A DNA stretch of 64,000 bases from Zonotrichia leucophrys gambelii (Eukaryota; Chordata; Aves; Passeriformes; Passerellidae), in contig NC_088173.1 of assembly GCF_028769735.1 (NCBI RefSeq), forward strand, positions 23,128,038 to 23,192,037, written 5' to 3'. The position numbers were made by a program, and so were the translations under genes. Of the stretch, positions 27,101-39,936 are shown piece by piece; position 1 is the first letter of the stretch, and each line of letters opens with the position of its first letter. The notes beneath the pieces were generated by a model, which was not told the origin of the DNA, searched no databases, and saw nothing but the letters and a program-made list of their open reading frames with translations.

Positions 27101-30100
27101 TCTCTCTTCTGAAAGTGTGGAAGGCTATTCATGTATTACAGAGGGCTGACAATAAAAAGCTCCTTTCTCAGTAGGGAAAATAAGCACCTCCCTGTGGTCC
27201 CCAGTTACATGGGGAGCAGGAATTTGGGGTTCTGCCTTTACAGTAGCTGATCAGCTAGTTACCAGTAAGAGGAGGAGACTTAGCTCATCTGTGGATAAGG
27301 CCCCAGGGAGCTTGTTCTTCATGCTTTCCGCCATGTGTGGTCTAATCTACAGTGAAGTCTGAAGGTAATCTATATTCTCATGTAGGTATTGCAACAGGAT
27401 CACAGATGGTGCAAAAATTGGTTTCTGGAATGCAAATAAAAAGGGACAAGAAGCCAGCCTCCATTGCTTCCTTACTTGTACCATCTTAAGTGTGAAGGAA
27501 TGGAACTCCCATCATCAGAGCTACTCACTAGGAAGGCCTGGGGAGAAAAGAGTCAAGTTGTTCCTTACTTTGAAAGATGCCTTGAATTCCTTATTTCTTC
27601 AAATGGATAAGTGAAAATAGATGGTTCCAGGTTAAGGCAGTTTGCAGTCACACTTGTACATGCTCAGAGTTGCCAATTTGTTTTAACACTGGCCTATTTT
27701 TTCTCTTCCTGTATTTCTCCAGCTGTGTGGTCCCCTGCAGACTGGGCTGCCTTCCACAAGCCATAAAACAACCTGAGGACTGCCCTGATTTAGGCTTGTT
27801 TAAAATTCTCCTTGATTGCAGTCATTGGCGAGAAGTGCAGCAGTGCAGAGTGGCAAAATCCAGCCACATTGCAACTAAGAATCTTCACCCAAGTTGGTTG
27901 AGTTTAATCAAGTGCTGTGCAAGACATGTCAAGTAACAGATTTCCTGTAAGGAGAACACATTCAAACTCTTCTTGGTAGCACAGAGGGGGTATTTCACTG
28001 TTTAGTCCTTTGTACTCATTCATACAAAGTGTCTTGCAAAGGAAATGTGTGGCTGGGTAAGGGGAGCTGAGCTGAGCTTTAGGCTGTGACACGATCTCAG
28101 GCAGAGGTCTTTCCTCACACGCTGTCCATGCCTTTGCCCAAGCAGTGCTCTGTGTGTGCTGAGACAAGAGCCAGCAGGAGTGGCCCTCGTGGTCCTTCCA
28201 CATCCCCTGGGACCACAGCAGAGAGCTGTAGGATGGATGACAGTGAATGTGTCAGTCTCCACAGGTCACACTGCATCCCTTGCCGTCGTGTTGTGGCACA
28301 TTTCCACCTATGTTACCCTAACCTGCAGAATTTGCTTGTCAGTCACTCAAAATAATCTGAATTTACTTCACCAGCAGTTGTACTCTCTGGAATGGTTCCA
28401 TCTACTGCCAGCCACTGTCTCTGGAGTAAGATACTCCCACTCTTTTACATGCAAATGAGCATTCTATTTTTAACCTCCTCCATTTTTTCTCTTGAATCAA
28501 CACATAAACTGTAGTTTATATTTTTCTGCTGCTTCATGCTTTTTTTTTTTTTCTGGCAACTGCAGGACATCTGGTGAACTATTATTTCAATGAATAGTAT
28601 TTTTGATTCATCAGAAAACCAGTTAAGCATTTTCAGAGGCAAGGATAGTCCGTATCTTTCTGAGTGTGTTTCAGAAGTACAAGTTTTCTCTCTCAACATG
28701 CCATTAAAAAAAAAAAAAGCCAGGCAAATGCTTTATCAGCAAGGACAACTGAAAAGAAACTTTCTACCTGACTTCCTAATGTTTTGATGTTTGAAATAGA
28801 GCATCACTCAAATTTAAAAATAAGAAATTATAAAGCTAAAATAGACTTGTTTTGTTTGTGCTGACTTTTCAGCAAACTGTGATTATTCCTCTAAGAATTA
28901 CTGGTGTGAGTTTAAGATTGCTTTAAAAATAAATTTGCTTCCATTTTTTACTGACCAGCTAGATATGCAGTCTCAAAATAATACTTATATCTCATTCTTG
29001 TAGCAGAAGAATGTTTATGTTGATCCACTTCCTTTGCAGAGAGGTACACATATTACAATCCCAACTAGTAAGACAAATTTCTAATTCAAAGGTTCACAGA
29101 GAGCTGTGATGGCAAGAGAGATTTTTAAAATATTTTTTTTCCTCAAAAACAGCACTCCCTGAGCTGTGGATCAGGTGTTGATCTCAGTTTTTTGCTTGAT
29201 AAATCTGGACACTGCCTTTGCCATGCTCTACACTGCCAGGCTATTCAGATCTTCTGTTTGGTTCTGCAAGATTCTGCATTGTCTTTTTAAATTTGGTTAC
29301 CAGCCTATTAAAAAGGCAAAGGAATTTCCACTGACACAATGACCTCAGATTTTTTCCCATCATCTCTGAAAATAATTACGTTACTGACTGGGTTTACTCC
29401 ATTGTTTATAGAAAAAGAATTTCAGAAATGCATAATTGTGTTCAGCACATGGTTTACTTTGTGTCCAGTTTGGCTTATTGAATAAAAGGTGAGAAAAGGT
29501 CAAGATCCTGTGATCAAAACTAAATCCTGCTGCTTATTTGTGCTAAACAGAAATTCATCGCATGAATAAGATTACAAAAAATAAAAAGAAAAAAGTTATT
29601 GGAAATCCAAAGTAAAAGTTAAAAACTTCCCATGTTCTTAAAAATCACAGAAATGACTGTAAGAAAAAAAATCAAACAAATTAATCTCTACTATTCATCA
29701 ACATACAGTAACAATATGAAATACACTTACACTATACAATAGAAGTCCTGAGTTTTGATTTTGCTTCTTTCATCAATACTTTAAAAAGTTAGAACAACTG
29801 CTTTTTATACAAACTAATTTTTTTTAAAAATTATTATTGAAAATAAGCCTGTTTTGTTTTACTGTTTTATCATGATGAAGTAGAATTTTTCATGTACCAA
29901 ATGCTTAAGTTGCAAAATTTTGTAAGCTTACAGTTTTCATAAGAGTAACAAAGCAGGTTAATTTACAAAAGTTTGAAGATGCAGAATAGTATATCTTTAA
30001 CTATATTTCAGCAAATATATTTTTCAAATGGAAAATTGAGCCATCAATCACTGTCAAAAATTTGTCACAAAAATATGCACCTTCCACATTTCTGAGCACT

Positions 30101-31052
30101 TGCAAAGCTAATAGTTATGAATTCCACCACTTCTAAGCTGAAAACTCACCTATTTGCTTTACAATTTCTAGTTAATATGTGATAAGACTTGATGGATCTG
30201 AAACTCATCACTATTTAAAGTGCTATAATACTAAGCCATAGGTGCATTCTTTCCCTAAAAGTTGGCAGTCTGGCATTTTCTAATATGTGAGGGGCTCATG
30301 ATTTCATTAGACTCCTAAAACAGGCATATCTAGTGACAACACTTAAAGAGATAATGGTCATGTAAATTATCTGAAATTGGAGGAGAGATATAGTAATGCC
30401 ATTTGCTAAAAGTTTTCAAAGTGGAATCTAATGGCATGATATGAAATATTTCTATTTCTGTCAGTAGTTTGCTTGTGAAACAGAGTTCCTCCTTTCACAA
30501 ATCTAATTTTATCAATTGCTCATTACATTATCAGAATTTTCACTGATAAAAAATTATAAGTATTGCATAAATAATTTAGTTTTCTGTGTAGTAAAAAAGA
30601 ATCATGGGTATTTCCTGTCACATCTGTGACAGGTAAGAATGCTTGTATATTTATTTTCTGCAGTTCACGTTTCCCTTTACCTCCATCAATTGGAAAACAA
30701 ATGAAGTGACATCAAGTTTTTCTAATTGTGGTCCACTCCAGAGACCTTAGAAGGATTTAAGATATTAAAAGTATCTATCAAAATGTTTTAAAATACTCTC
30801 TTTTTTGTCACCTAAACTCAAATTTGCAACACCTGTGCACTCCCCCCAGGTGTTTCTTAGGGCCCTGAAGTTCATTACTATGCTGGGCAGGGCTGACCTT
30901 GTCTGGGGGATTCTAGCAAAGCATGTTCACCTTCTCCAAAAAGTGGGCATTGGCTACACAGCTCCCAGCAACCCTGCTCCACTGTTGCACATGCACACAG
31001 GGAGTACCTGCAAGTACTGACAGAATCTCAGCTTAGGAGGATGGATATGCCC

Positions 31053-31071
31053 TTTTTTTTTTTTTTTTTTT
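31053..31071 (+). repeat. Poly(T) tract, 19 bases
   Basis: Uninterrupted run of T. It could be the poly(A) remnant of a - strand retroposed sequence, but I recognise no retrogene body next to it, so it is listed only as a homopolymer. Confidence 0.95.
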
Positions 31072-34000
31072 AAGATGGTTTTTAAACAAAATTGTTGCTG
31101 GAACTGTTATTTAGGTATTGGGTGCAATTTTGCTGCTGCTCTTCAGCTGATAGAAATTTCAAACACCTGTTGTGCTTCCTGCTCCTGCAAAGCCCTTGGT
31201 GTTGCATTTTCCTGTGCTTGCACCAGCACAAAGATCTTCAGCAGATGCAGCACTAAGTTTGCATTCCTCTCCTCCTTTGGATTCCTGTGGTAGTGAGGGA
31301 TCCTTGTTTTGAAGAAACAAGCTGCCGACCTGGGATCTTCATCATCACAAAGGGTAAGGGTACACTTTAAGTTAAGAAAATCTGAAGTTTGAGAAGGCTA
31401 GGGGAAAAAAGACAGTAAAATACAGAGGTTTTAAAGTATTTTAAAGTGGCCTTTGAAAAAGTTAAGCGAGGATTTTATGGGTTTTTTTATGCCTAATGGG
31501 GGATGAGGGGCAATGAATATTTTTGTTAGGCCTATGGACAAATCCACGTATGCCCTGCATCAAAAGTCAGCAGCTGCTTGTGTGTGGCTCTGCATTTCTC
31601 TGGCTTTTTGCTTTGTCTCTGTGTGTCCCATATCTGAGTGATCTGTGTCTGTGGCAATTTTGAAAAGAATGTTCTGTGGCCGAGATCCAGAGGGTTTTGA
31701 AATGGCAATTTTGAAACTGCAGCAACCTCCGGTTGCCCTTAAGGAAGAAGCACTGTAAGACACAGATAGGTACTGTTTTCTGGCACTCCTTTTCCAATCT
31801 CCTTTACTTCATTTCATCAAATTTAATAAATCCAATGTCAGTGAATGTGATAATCTGGCAAGTACAGCCAATCAGATACTTAGTGGGATACTAAGCTGTC
31901 TTTAAATGCAGTTTTGTTCCCAAGACAAAAACCACAGATGGGTGTTTTAAAAGAACGAACTAATTGTTCCCACAAAATGTGACTGCGGTATATCCACCCC
32001 ATCAGTGGCTTAATAACCTTCTCAGAAAGAAAACATTGTTGGAACAATGCCTCTTTAAAAAGAAACTAACATCTAGGAAGAAGCTAAAATATTTTATCAG
32101 GTTCTGGAAAGCTAAGGCTGAAATTCTTTCTTTAATGGCAAGGTTTGACCCCTACATAACTGTCTCCAGTGGGAATGCTTTAAGCCATGGAGTGGAAAAG
32201 TATCCTGTGATAAAGCACTCTCAGTTTTGCTTGTGGAATTGTTCAATTAGTCATTTAAATAATGGCATATGTAATATAAAATACAAAGTGTGGTGGGCCA
32301 GCTATCCCAATCCTGAATAAATGTGCTAATTCTTAGGTTGTGCCAGTACATTTGCTCTCTGTGGACCCAATTTTCTGACATTGAGTCATTGAGTATAAAA
32401 TGACTTACAATGTCTTTCTTTTTCACTTTCAATGAAGTACTTTTTCCACACAAGAGCTACTTCTGTGGAGAAGGACGCCAGAGACCCTTGTAAAACCATA
32501 GTGTTTACTTTTCCTGTTCTATCACCTTCAGCAGAGATGGAAATTTAAAGCCATGTTCTGTTCCTTGGCCAGGTGTTCCAGTGAAGGTGCATCTGGTGTA
32601 CAGAAAGCCCTTCCCGTCTCTTCAAATATGTGGCATTTAGGTAAAGAATTGATGGGGCTTTTTTTTTAAGCGTGCAAATGAGAATGATAAGGGAAAAAAA
32701 GAACAATCCTAGGCTGAGAAAACCTGGCAAGGAAGGGGATCATCTTCAGATTTCTTGGCAGGACTTGGGTCTGTGCTCTTTGTTTAGCTCTGCCAAGGTT
32801 TGGGCAGTTACAGGCAAGCCCAGAAGACCTTTCCCTTTGTACAGAAAGAATTTCAGCCACCTCTTAAACCTCTTCAAAAAATATAGGTATTGCAGAGAAA
32901 GGTAGGAGCCAAATGAGATCTCTGAGTATGAAACTTTCAGACTGGTGTGGTCAAGTTGCCTGAATATCTTTATGCTACTTCTAAACTGGTACCACTAGCT
33001 GTGGCTTTCTAAAATGAGGTAAATGCAAATAAGAGGGTGAGTAAAACAGTGTTTCTGCAAAACTCCTGCCTCTGCTTTACTATTGCCAGGAGCCTTTTAC
33101 TGCTCAATAGGTATATTATTTGTGTGAGTTACTGGTTAAGTATAGGAACAAGCATAATGATTTGGAGCCTGTTAAATGCATGACTATTTCTTAGCTACTC
33201 CTGTTCTACAAAGAAAGGATTTCTACCTCCACAGATTTGATGTGCCATCTTATGTACAGCACTGGGTACTTGGGATGATTTGCCTGACATTGTTTCAGAA
33301 GTAGGCAATAAATCACAGTTGAAACTGCAAATGGTTTCTTGTTCAAGTTCAGTCATTTCAGTCATTGTCTTCAGATTTATCTACTGACTCATGTGTTAGG
33401 TAAAATAAATTCCGCTCTTTCTAAGTTCATTACATTTTGCACACTATAGCCAAATAACAAGGATGCCAAGAAAAGCTATTTGCAAGCATTACTTCAATAC
33501 TGTTTAAATGAGACAAATTGGCAAAAAATGTTTTTAATTGAAGAAAAATTTTTGAATATTTAATATCAAAATTAGGAAAAAATATATTTTTTTAAATATT
33601 TAAAGAAAACACCTCAAATTTAATCAAACTACAAAGAGTCAGTTCATAGGGCTTTTGGGGGGATTTTTAATGGTGGGCAATAGAGATAATACTTATTTTT
33701 AAGTAAATGGAGAGAACATTGAGTTTTGCTGAGTTAGTACTTCTTATCGCTTCAACCAACCTGTACATTAGTAACATTGTAATTGCCAGGATTGTTATTC
33801 CCTTTTAACATGGTTCAATTAGCTTCAGAACTATGGATTTTATATTTTTTTTTCTGTTTTTAACATCAGCTGCAGAGTAGGTACATATATGGGTATTTTA
33901 CTGAGAAGAATATAAGAACTAAGTTTGTTCAATCTGCTTCCTAAGCAAGCATCTCCCCTCTTGTAGAGAGATGCTTTTATATTTGCTTTCTATTGCTTCC

Positions 34001-36717
34001 TAAGGGGCTTAAAAAAAATGTTTAACTGCTTGAAACAGCAGCATGATGAAGTGGGGTATGATTTGTTCTCCACCTCCATGCTCTAGTAAATTATAATTAT
34101 ATGGCTATATATTCTATGGAACCAAAATCAGCTTTCCAATAATTTGTATGAAAAGTCATCTGCAATCCTATGTGACACTGTTACAGTTTTTATTAGGCTT
34201 GGAAAAGAGAAATTTATTGTCTTGTTTTACAAAGTCTTGCAGGAGTCAGTGATGTATGTCATTGGCAATCAAACTTCAAAAGTTTTTGCAACAGTAAAAC
34301 AGCACAGAGTTTGAAAACCACTGGAGGTGGCTTCAATTTATTTTTACTTATTTTTACCTTCCTTTAATTAGGAAGTGTCAAAATGCATACGGGGTCAAAA
34401 TGCACTATTAAGCTTCTAAATTTTAAAATAACGTTGAGATCAGCTAATGTGTCTAATGCTGTCCTCTCCTAGTGAGGCACTGCCTAGTGAATATACAAAG
34501 AGTGGATGGACATAGGTGAAAATGCAGATTATTTTTCTGTGTAAGTCACAACAGGATCTGTGGTTACCCATGAAGCTCCAACTAGGTCGTTAGGTGGGAA
34601 AAGTACCAGTGCCTTGGCAGGACAGAGGTTGCCAAGGTCCTGAGATTAGTCAACAGCCATGAGAAAGTGTGTGCAGGCCTGAGGTAACCTTGATTTCTGC
34701 CACCTTGGCCTCAGCCTTCTCCTGTGTCGGCAACTGAAGAACTCTTTCTGTTTGACTCAAGTTATGCTGGCAGTAGAGGCTTCTGACTTCGGTAACAGTT
34801 CAGGGTTTTGCCTCCTTCCTTTCTCCTTCTCCTCTTTTTCTTACACTATCCCTGGTGCCATCTATGTTCCAACCTGTTGTGGTGTGTTGCTACCAACCAC
34901 ATTTTGTGAGAACTACGATGCGTTTTTTGAATGAACCTCCCTGAAGGATCTGTCTGTGCATGGCAAAAAACATAAAGGCACAAAAATGATGTTAAAATAT
35001 ATTTGTAGCAAACGTGTCTAGATTTTAGTGAGTTGACTTATTTGAGCCCAGCTTATTTCACTTTCTCATTTTTTGCTAGTTCTTTCTTTGCCTCTGTTAA
35101 TCAGATGCTTGATTTTTAATAGTAACCTGAATGATATTGTCCTTGATAGTTGACTTATTATCATGACTAAGTATTCCTTGGACTTTCAAATGCATAATTC
35201 TGTGTTTTTTACCTAGGTGAATGAGGGGAGGAAAAATCCTGCATATCAGAACAAAGCTAGGAGTGTGAAAAGTAGTTGAGGAGTGCAGTGCTGGCAGGGC
35301 TGCTGCTGCTGTGGTCTCCTGTTCCAGGACTGGGAGCTGTGTATAGTATCATCTCCAGTACAAGTGGCTTCAAGTAGCCAAAATTCTTGCAAATATTTTG
35401 ATCAAAACCAGGTGTGAGTGGAAATGGAGGGCTGCTATGACTTTTGCAGAAACTATCATTTTGTGGTTTGTTGTGAACTTCAGTGCTGGCTATATTTGAT
35501 AACTGTGGATTTTATAATGATGGCCTAGGATGGTGGTTTCCATGGTCCAAACTGTCAGGCTGTGGTACATGACCTTCACAACTATGCTGAATGAAATTAC
35601 GGCTCTGGATTCACAAAGACTCAGCTCACTGTGACCATGTAGCTTCCCTGACTTTCTTGTGTGCCTGCTGGTCTATAGGAGATGCTGAATAATTAAACTA
35701 AACAAAGAAAATGATGTTTGTCTGTTGGTAGCCTCAAGAACATGAGACAGAAGAACAATGATCCTGATGAATTTCAGTTCCATTGAAGTGAAAAAGGAAC
35801 TTGCTGCACTTTGAGCCTAAATGTCACACATTTTCTTTCCTTGACTTCTCTTCCTGTCAAGATATGTAGGCCCTATATTAGCAGTTAAGATGGGGAATCT
35901 GGGGAAAGCTTTCCACAAAAACACAGTGTGATGACTTTAGCTTGGCACAAAACATGATTCTCTTTTTCCCCAGGCTCCTGCAAAGCTAAACATGTATGAA
36001 GACTTATCTTCACTCATGTAAATATTCGTTTGGGGAATTTCATTAACATAAGTAGATGCCTAACTCCTTTCATTCTGGAGATGGTTTTATGTGCTGAAAC
36101 AGAATCTCCCTTTTGCAACACGTACAGTTCTCTAAACTTCCAGATAACTATTGTGACAGAATAATTGGAGGTTACTATGGATCTTTTAACAGGGAGGAAA
36201 CAATAAGAGTCCTATTTTTCTGGGAACTTTTTATTCTCTTGTAAAGTGCTCTGAACAAACTTGTCATGCCCTACTTTTTTGAGTTTTTTATTTTTTCCAC
36301 TTCTGGTGAGAGAAACAGGATACAAGGTGTGTGTAGTGGCACTGAAATGGCTGGTTATGTATATTGGGGGAAAAAAATAATCCCCAAATGGTAATGGTTT
36401 GGAACTTTGCATCTAAGAGCTGGGGTGACTCCAACCCTAGAGGTATTGTTAGAAATGGGGCAGAGGAGTTTCCTGATGAAGGTGCCTGCCCCTTAGCTTC
36501 TCATCAAGTTCTTGCAAAAATCTTTGAAAAGAAAGAGACAATTTTAGGGTATGACTCTTCTGATCTGTTTAAGATGCCTTCTTCCTGTCAGAAAAACTAG
36601 TTATTACCCAGAAATACTTATTTCTATTGTCGATTAAGAGATATTATTTCAAATCTAGATAGGTACATTTATTGACACAATTGTAGCAGGGTCCTTCACT
36701 GCTACTTTAACACTTAG

Positions 36718-36736
36718 ATAAATAAATAAATAAAAA
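36718..36736 (+). repeat. (AAAT)n short tandem repeat
   Basis: Four units of an ATAA/AAAT tetranucleotide followed by a short A run. It is a simple repeat with no other content visible. Confidence 0.9.
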
Positions 36737-37567
36737 TTGGTATTTTATCTAGACAGAGAAGTTTGTCTTGATATGTTAGCTGCTACAAATGGAAGTAGAG
36801 TATTTACATAATTTATTTAGAAATTTCACTCTTCTAGCCAACTGGCATGTTCATGTTGTTTCCATTCTCCAGAAAAATTTTAAAATGTTTAGAATAATCT
36901 GGGCAATTTAGTAATTTAAGTCATTTTACATATTGAGTTTTGTTTCCATTCTTTTTGGTTTTTTGCCCTTCATTCTGTATCTTATACATTTGCACAGGCT
37001 ATTACAGACTGGATTTTAATTTTTTTTTTAATGTATATAGCAAGAAATTTAACCCAAGGTTTTCCTCATCTAGAAAGCTCTGAAGAAATCATTAGTCAAG
37101 GAACAGTTCAACATTTTCTTGAACACCTAAAAAATAAATAGTATTTAACTCTAAAGTGTTTTGTTTGCCGGTCTTTTATTTTTGGATGTTTATTCGAGAA
37201 CTTTTTTTGCAAAGGAAATTGCAAAAAACTTCCAACTTCTTAAGGAAATGTATTATTTGAATTTTATTTATGTTTTAGATATTTTCCTGAAATATTCTAC
37301 ATCATAGCTGAGTTGTGAACTTCCAGCCAGCTTCCTGAATGTGGTGTCAGTATTTTGGGTTCATTCCTACCCAGCCCCCAGTTAAATTTCAGTGTAATGT
37401 TACAGATTTTTGGTACCAAAAAAGAGGTCAGACATTGTCTGTCTTCCTAGGAGAGCACCTTTCATTGCTTATACATGACTGTGATGGGTGATAGAGATTA
37501 AAGCTTCGCTGCAGTTTGTAGTTTCCTGATCTCCTCAGGAAAGCTTCAGCAGGACCTGTTTTTAAGG

Positions 37568-38309
37568 CTTGGGACAGATAAACCCAAATTGTGGTGCAAT
37601 GTCAGTGGGGGTGGGGAGTCTAAACGCATTGAGATGCTTGTAGACACAGGTGCAGACTGCACAGTGATTCCAGTACAAGACTGGCCAGCACACTGGCCTT
37701 TACAAAATGTTGCTGGTCACCTTCGAGGTGTAGGAGGTCTGCAATTGGCAAGGCAATCCAAAAGCATTATTTAATTCGAGGGTCCAAACGGACAATTGGC
37801 AAATATCCGTCCATTTGTGTTAGATTATTCAGAACCTTTGTTAGGGAGAGATTTAATGGCCCAGTGGGGTGTCACAATTAATATTCCAGACTCTCCACAG
37901 CATTTTTGTGCAGCAGTCATTAAACAACAGCGCCCCACCCAAAAACTTAAGTGGAAAACAGATGAACCAGTTGATGTGAAACAGTGGCCACTCAGTAAAC
38001 AAAAAATAAAGGTGCTTGAGGAACTAGTACAAGAGCAACTAAGAAAGGGCCACATTGTGGAGACCATGTCCCCATGGAACTCTCCAGTGTTTGTCATCCA
38101 AAAAGCTGACAAAAAGAGGTGGCGACTCCTCTGTGACCTCCGACAAACTAATAATGTAATTGAAGATATGGGTTCTCCCCAACCTGGTATGCCATCCCCA
38201 ACAATGCTTCCTCAAGATTGGAAAGTAGCTGTTATTGATATTAAAGATTGTTTTTTCCAAATCCCATTGCACCCTGACGATGCACCGCGTTTGGCATTCT
38301 CTGTCCCAA
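37568..38309 (+). pseudogene. pro-pol: Inverted protease and reverse transcriptase N-terminal fragment
   Basis: On the + strand, opposite to the rest of the provirus, one frame encodes an aspartic protease followed by the start of RT. The protease active site DTGAD begins at 37643, and a C-terminal LLGRDL block lies near 37840. RT follows in the same frame, with a connection/fingers region including [12 protein letters not shown] near 38070 and motif A (VIDIKDCFF) whose aspartate codon is at 38237. The frame ends at the inversion breakpoint, so the YMDD catalytic motif is absent. One in-frame TAA (37772-37774) interrupts the C-terminal part of protease and looks like a single point change. 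No second frame change separates protease from RT, unlike prototype betaretroviruses, which use a separate pol frame. It is a non-functional fragment. Confidence 0.92.
37569..38309. repeat. 10-bp inverted repeat bounding the inverted pro-RT block
   Basis: TTGGGACAGA at 37569-37578 and its exact reverse complement TCTGTCCCAA at 38300-38309 bound the 741-bp inverted segment. The left copy falls at the dUTPase/protease boundary and the right copy in the RT FSVP codons. Both appear native to the retroviral coding sequence, so they probably served as the microhomology for the inversion. Confidence 0.9.
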
Positions 38310-38859
38310 TAACTTGGACCCGGGCGACTGTGGGCCCTTGTTTATTGACATTTTCAGGTAAAGATGGCACAGGGATAGCTTGAGCAACAATTTGTCCCTT
38401 GGGAAGAAACAGGGGTGGGTGGAAACAGTGCAGGCTGAGAACAAATTGCTTGGGATCTGATGTTGTCATTCCCGGAGCAATTTCGATCTCTTGTGGTGTG
38501 TTTTTGTCCCCAGTGATGATGTACTTACAACAAATTTGGTTCCAAGTACCTTTCTGTTCAGGATTTACAGAGACAATATGCCAGTCAGTGTCCTTCAGGT
38601 GGAGTGACTCTGTCAGCTGCAACCTGTAAGGCTCATTGACAGAAGATGCGGTTAATACAGAATCACTTAAATCATAACAAAGGTTATTTTGTTTCACTTT
38701 CAACAGTGGACTAGCAGACTTGGTCTTTGAAGCACCTGCTTCACTTACACAAATGTTAATATTATTGCGCGCTTGATTTATTTTGCTACCCTTATTCTCT
38801 TGGCCTGCTCTTTTTATGTCTGCACGCCTGGCAGGCTGGCGCTTTATTCTTCGTTTTTT
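38310..38859 (-). pseudogene. dUTPase-like domain in the -1 (pro) frame of the provirus
   Basis: After a -1 shift at 38853-38859 the - strand stays open through a basic linker and a domain of about 140 residues. The domain resembles retroviral dUTPase, the trimeric enzyme that hydrolyses dUTP during reverse transcription and sits N-terminal to protease in betaretroviruses. The best evidence is the C-terminal half, where a GMTTSD turn is followed by hydrophobic strands and a [13 protein letters not shown] block that aligns with the family's last conserved strands. The usual substrate-binding tyrosine and aspartate pattern of the central motif is not evident, so the domain was probably catalytically dead before the provirus broke. 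The frame runs without a stop to the inversion breakpoint at 38309/38310. Beyond that it reads only antisense of RT. Confidence 0.75.
38853..38859 (-). promoter_or_regulatory. Programmed -1 ribosomal frameshift site, A AAA AAC
   Basis: The heptamer A AAA AAC lies in the correct zero-frame phase (CAA AAA AAC) two codons before the two final glutamate codons and the stop of gag. Shifting back one base opens the dUTPase-protease frame. This heptamer is the classic betaretroviral gag-pro slippery sequence. I did not resolve a downstream pseudoknot by eye. The site looks intact even though the downstream gene is rearranged. Confidence 0.88.
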
Positions 38860-39936
38860 TGTTGTTGACCCCCAGGGAGGGCTTGTAGTTCTCCTCCCCT
38901 GCCATTTCTAAATTCATCAAATTCCCTTTTCAGGGGGCACTGGTTACTCCAGTGTCCTAGGTTATTACAAAGCAGACATGGTTTAGTGGGCTCAACCATT
39001 GCCGGTCTCCGCTGCTGCCCAGGGTACTGCTGTGCTGAGGGAAAAGGTGAAGGGCTGGCAACAGCGACACGCTGGGGTGGTCTTGGCAGCAGCCTTGGTC
39101 TGGTGTCTTCAGCCACACTCATCAGAGGCACTTTCCTGTTACAGACTAGAAGCATATCTTTTAATGTAGGGGAAGGTTCCATAGGAAGGCTCAGGATTGC
39201 CGCTCGACACTGTTCATTTGCATTTGTAAACGCTATTTCTTCTAAAATTGCTTCCCTAGCATTTTCCTTTTTAACCTGTATTTCAATGGCTCTAGTTAGC
39301 TTTTCTACAAATTTCAAAAAAGGCTCTGATGGTAGTTGTTTGATTTTACTATAGGGCTCAAAGGGCCCCTCAGGTTGGAGGGAAAAGAATGCTTTTTCAG
39401 CTGCTTCTTTTACTTTCTCGAGTGTTTCTGCAGGAATTGCAGCAGCTTGGACTGAGGGAGAAGACCACTGGCCCTCACCACAGAGGTGCTCCATGGTGAT
39501 AGGGTTACCATTGTTGTCTTTCGCTGTGTTCGGATCAGCCTGTAAGCCTGGGAGAGCATCTTTTAGCAGTTGTTTCAATGCTGATTCCCATAATTTGAAT
39601 TCCGTGGATGTCATGAGACATGAAAAAAGTTGTTTTAAATCATGTGGAATTACAACAGTCCTACTTAATTCAGAATTTAAAAGGCCACGGAAATATGGAC
39701 TGTGTGGACCATATTCTTTATGAGATTTACAGATCTCTTTAATCAATTGTCGTCCAAAAGAACTCTAATTAGCAGTTGGGGCTGCTCCGGCTTGAGCTGC
39801 AGGCTGAAACGTAACAGGAGCCAGTGACAACATGGCACCATGCATTGGGTCTGCTGTCCCCTGCTCTGTATCCCTTGAATCAGAAGCATTGGGATCACAG
39901 CTACAGGTTTGGGGACAGGCAGTGGGTGCGTCCCCA

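Larger units (their letters stand above)
22641..37567. other. Non-coding DNA, no gene recognised
   Basis: About 15 kb of AT-rich sequence with simple repeats and no recognisable gene. The longest open frames, for example 24216-24719 on the - strand, which would have to start at GTG, show no domain and no splice support. A strong donor-like CAG/GTAAGA at 30632/30633 follows an acceptor-like site at 30591, but the 41-bp interval between them is not convincing as an exon. The last 200 bases before the provirus show no clear retroviral coding content and are taken as host flank. Confidence 0.55.

Noticed and set aside
36989..36994. TTGCAC as the left target-site duplication matching 42239-42244
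   Set aside because: It is not followed by an LTR end, lies about 570 bp from the last retroviral sequence, and a 6-mer match by chance in that distance is quite likely.
37330..37567. Continuation of RT, or a 3' LTR, left of the inversion
   Set aside because: Apart from a few possible codons at the very edge, the - strand shows no RT motifs and no similarity to the 5' LTR.
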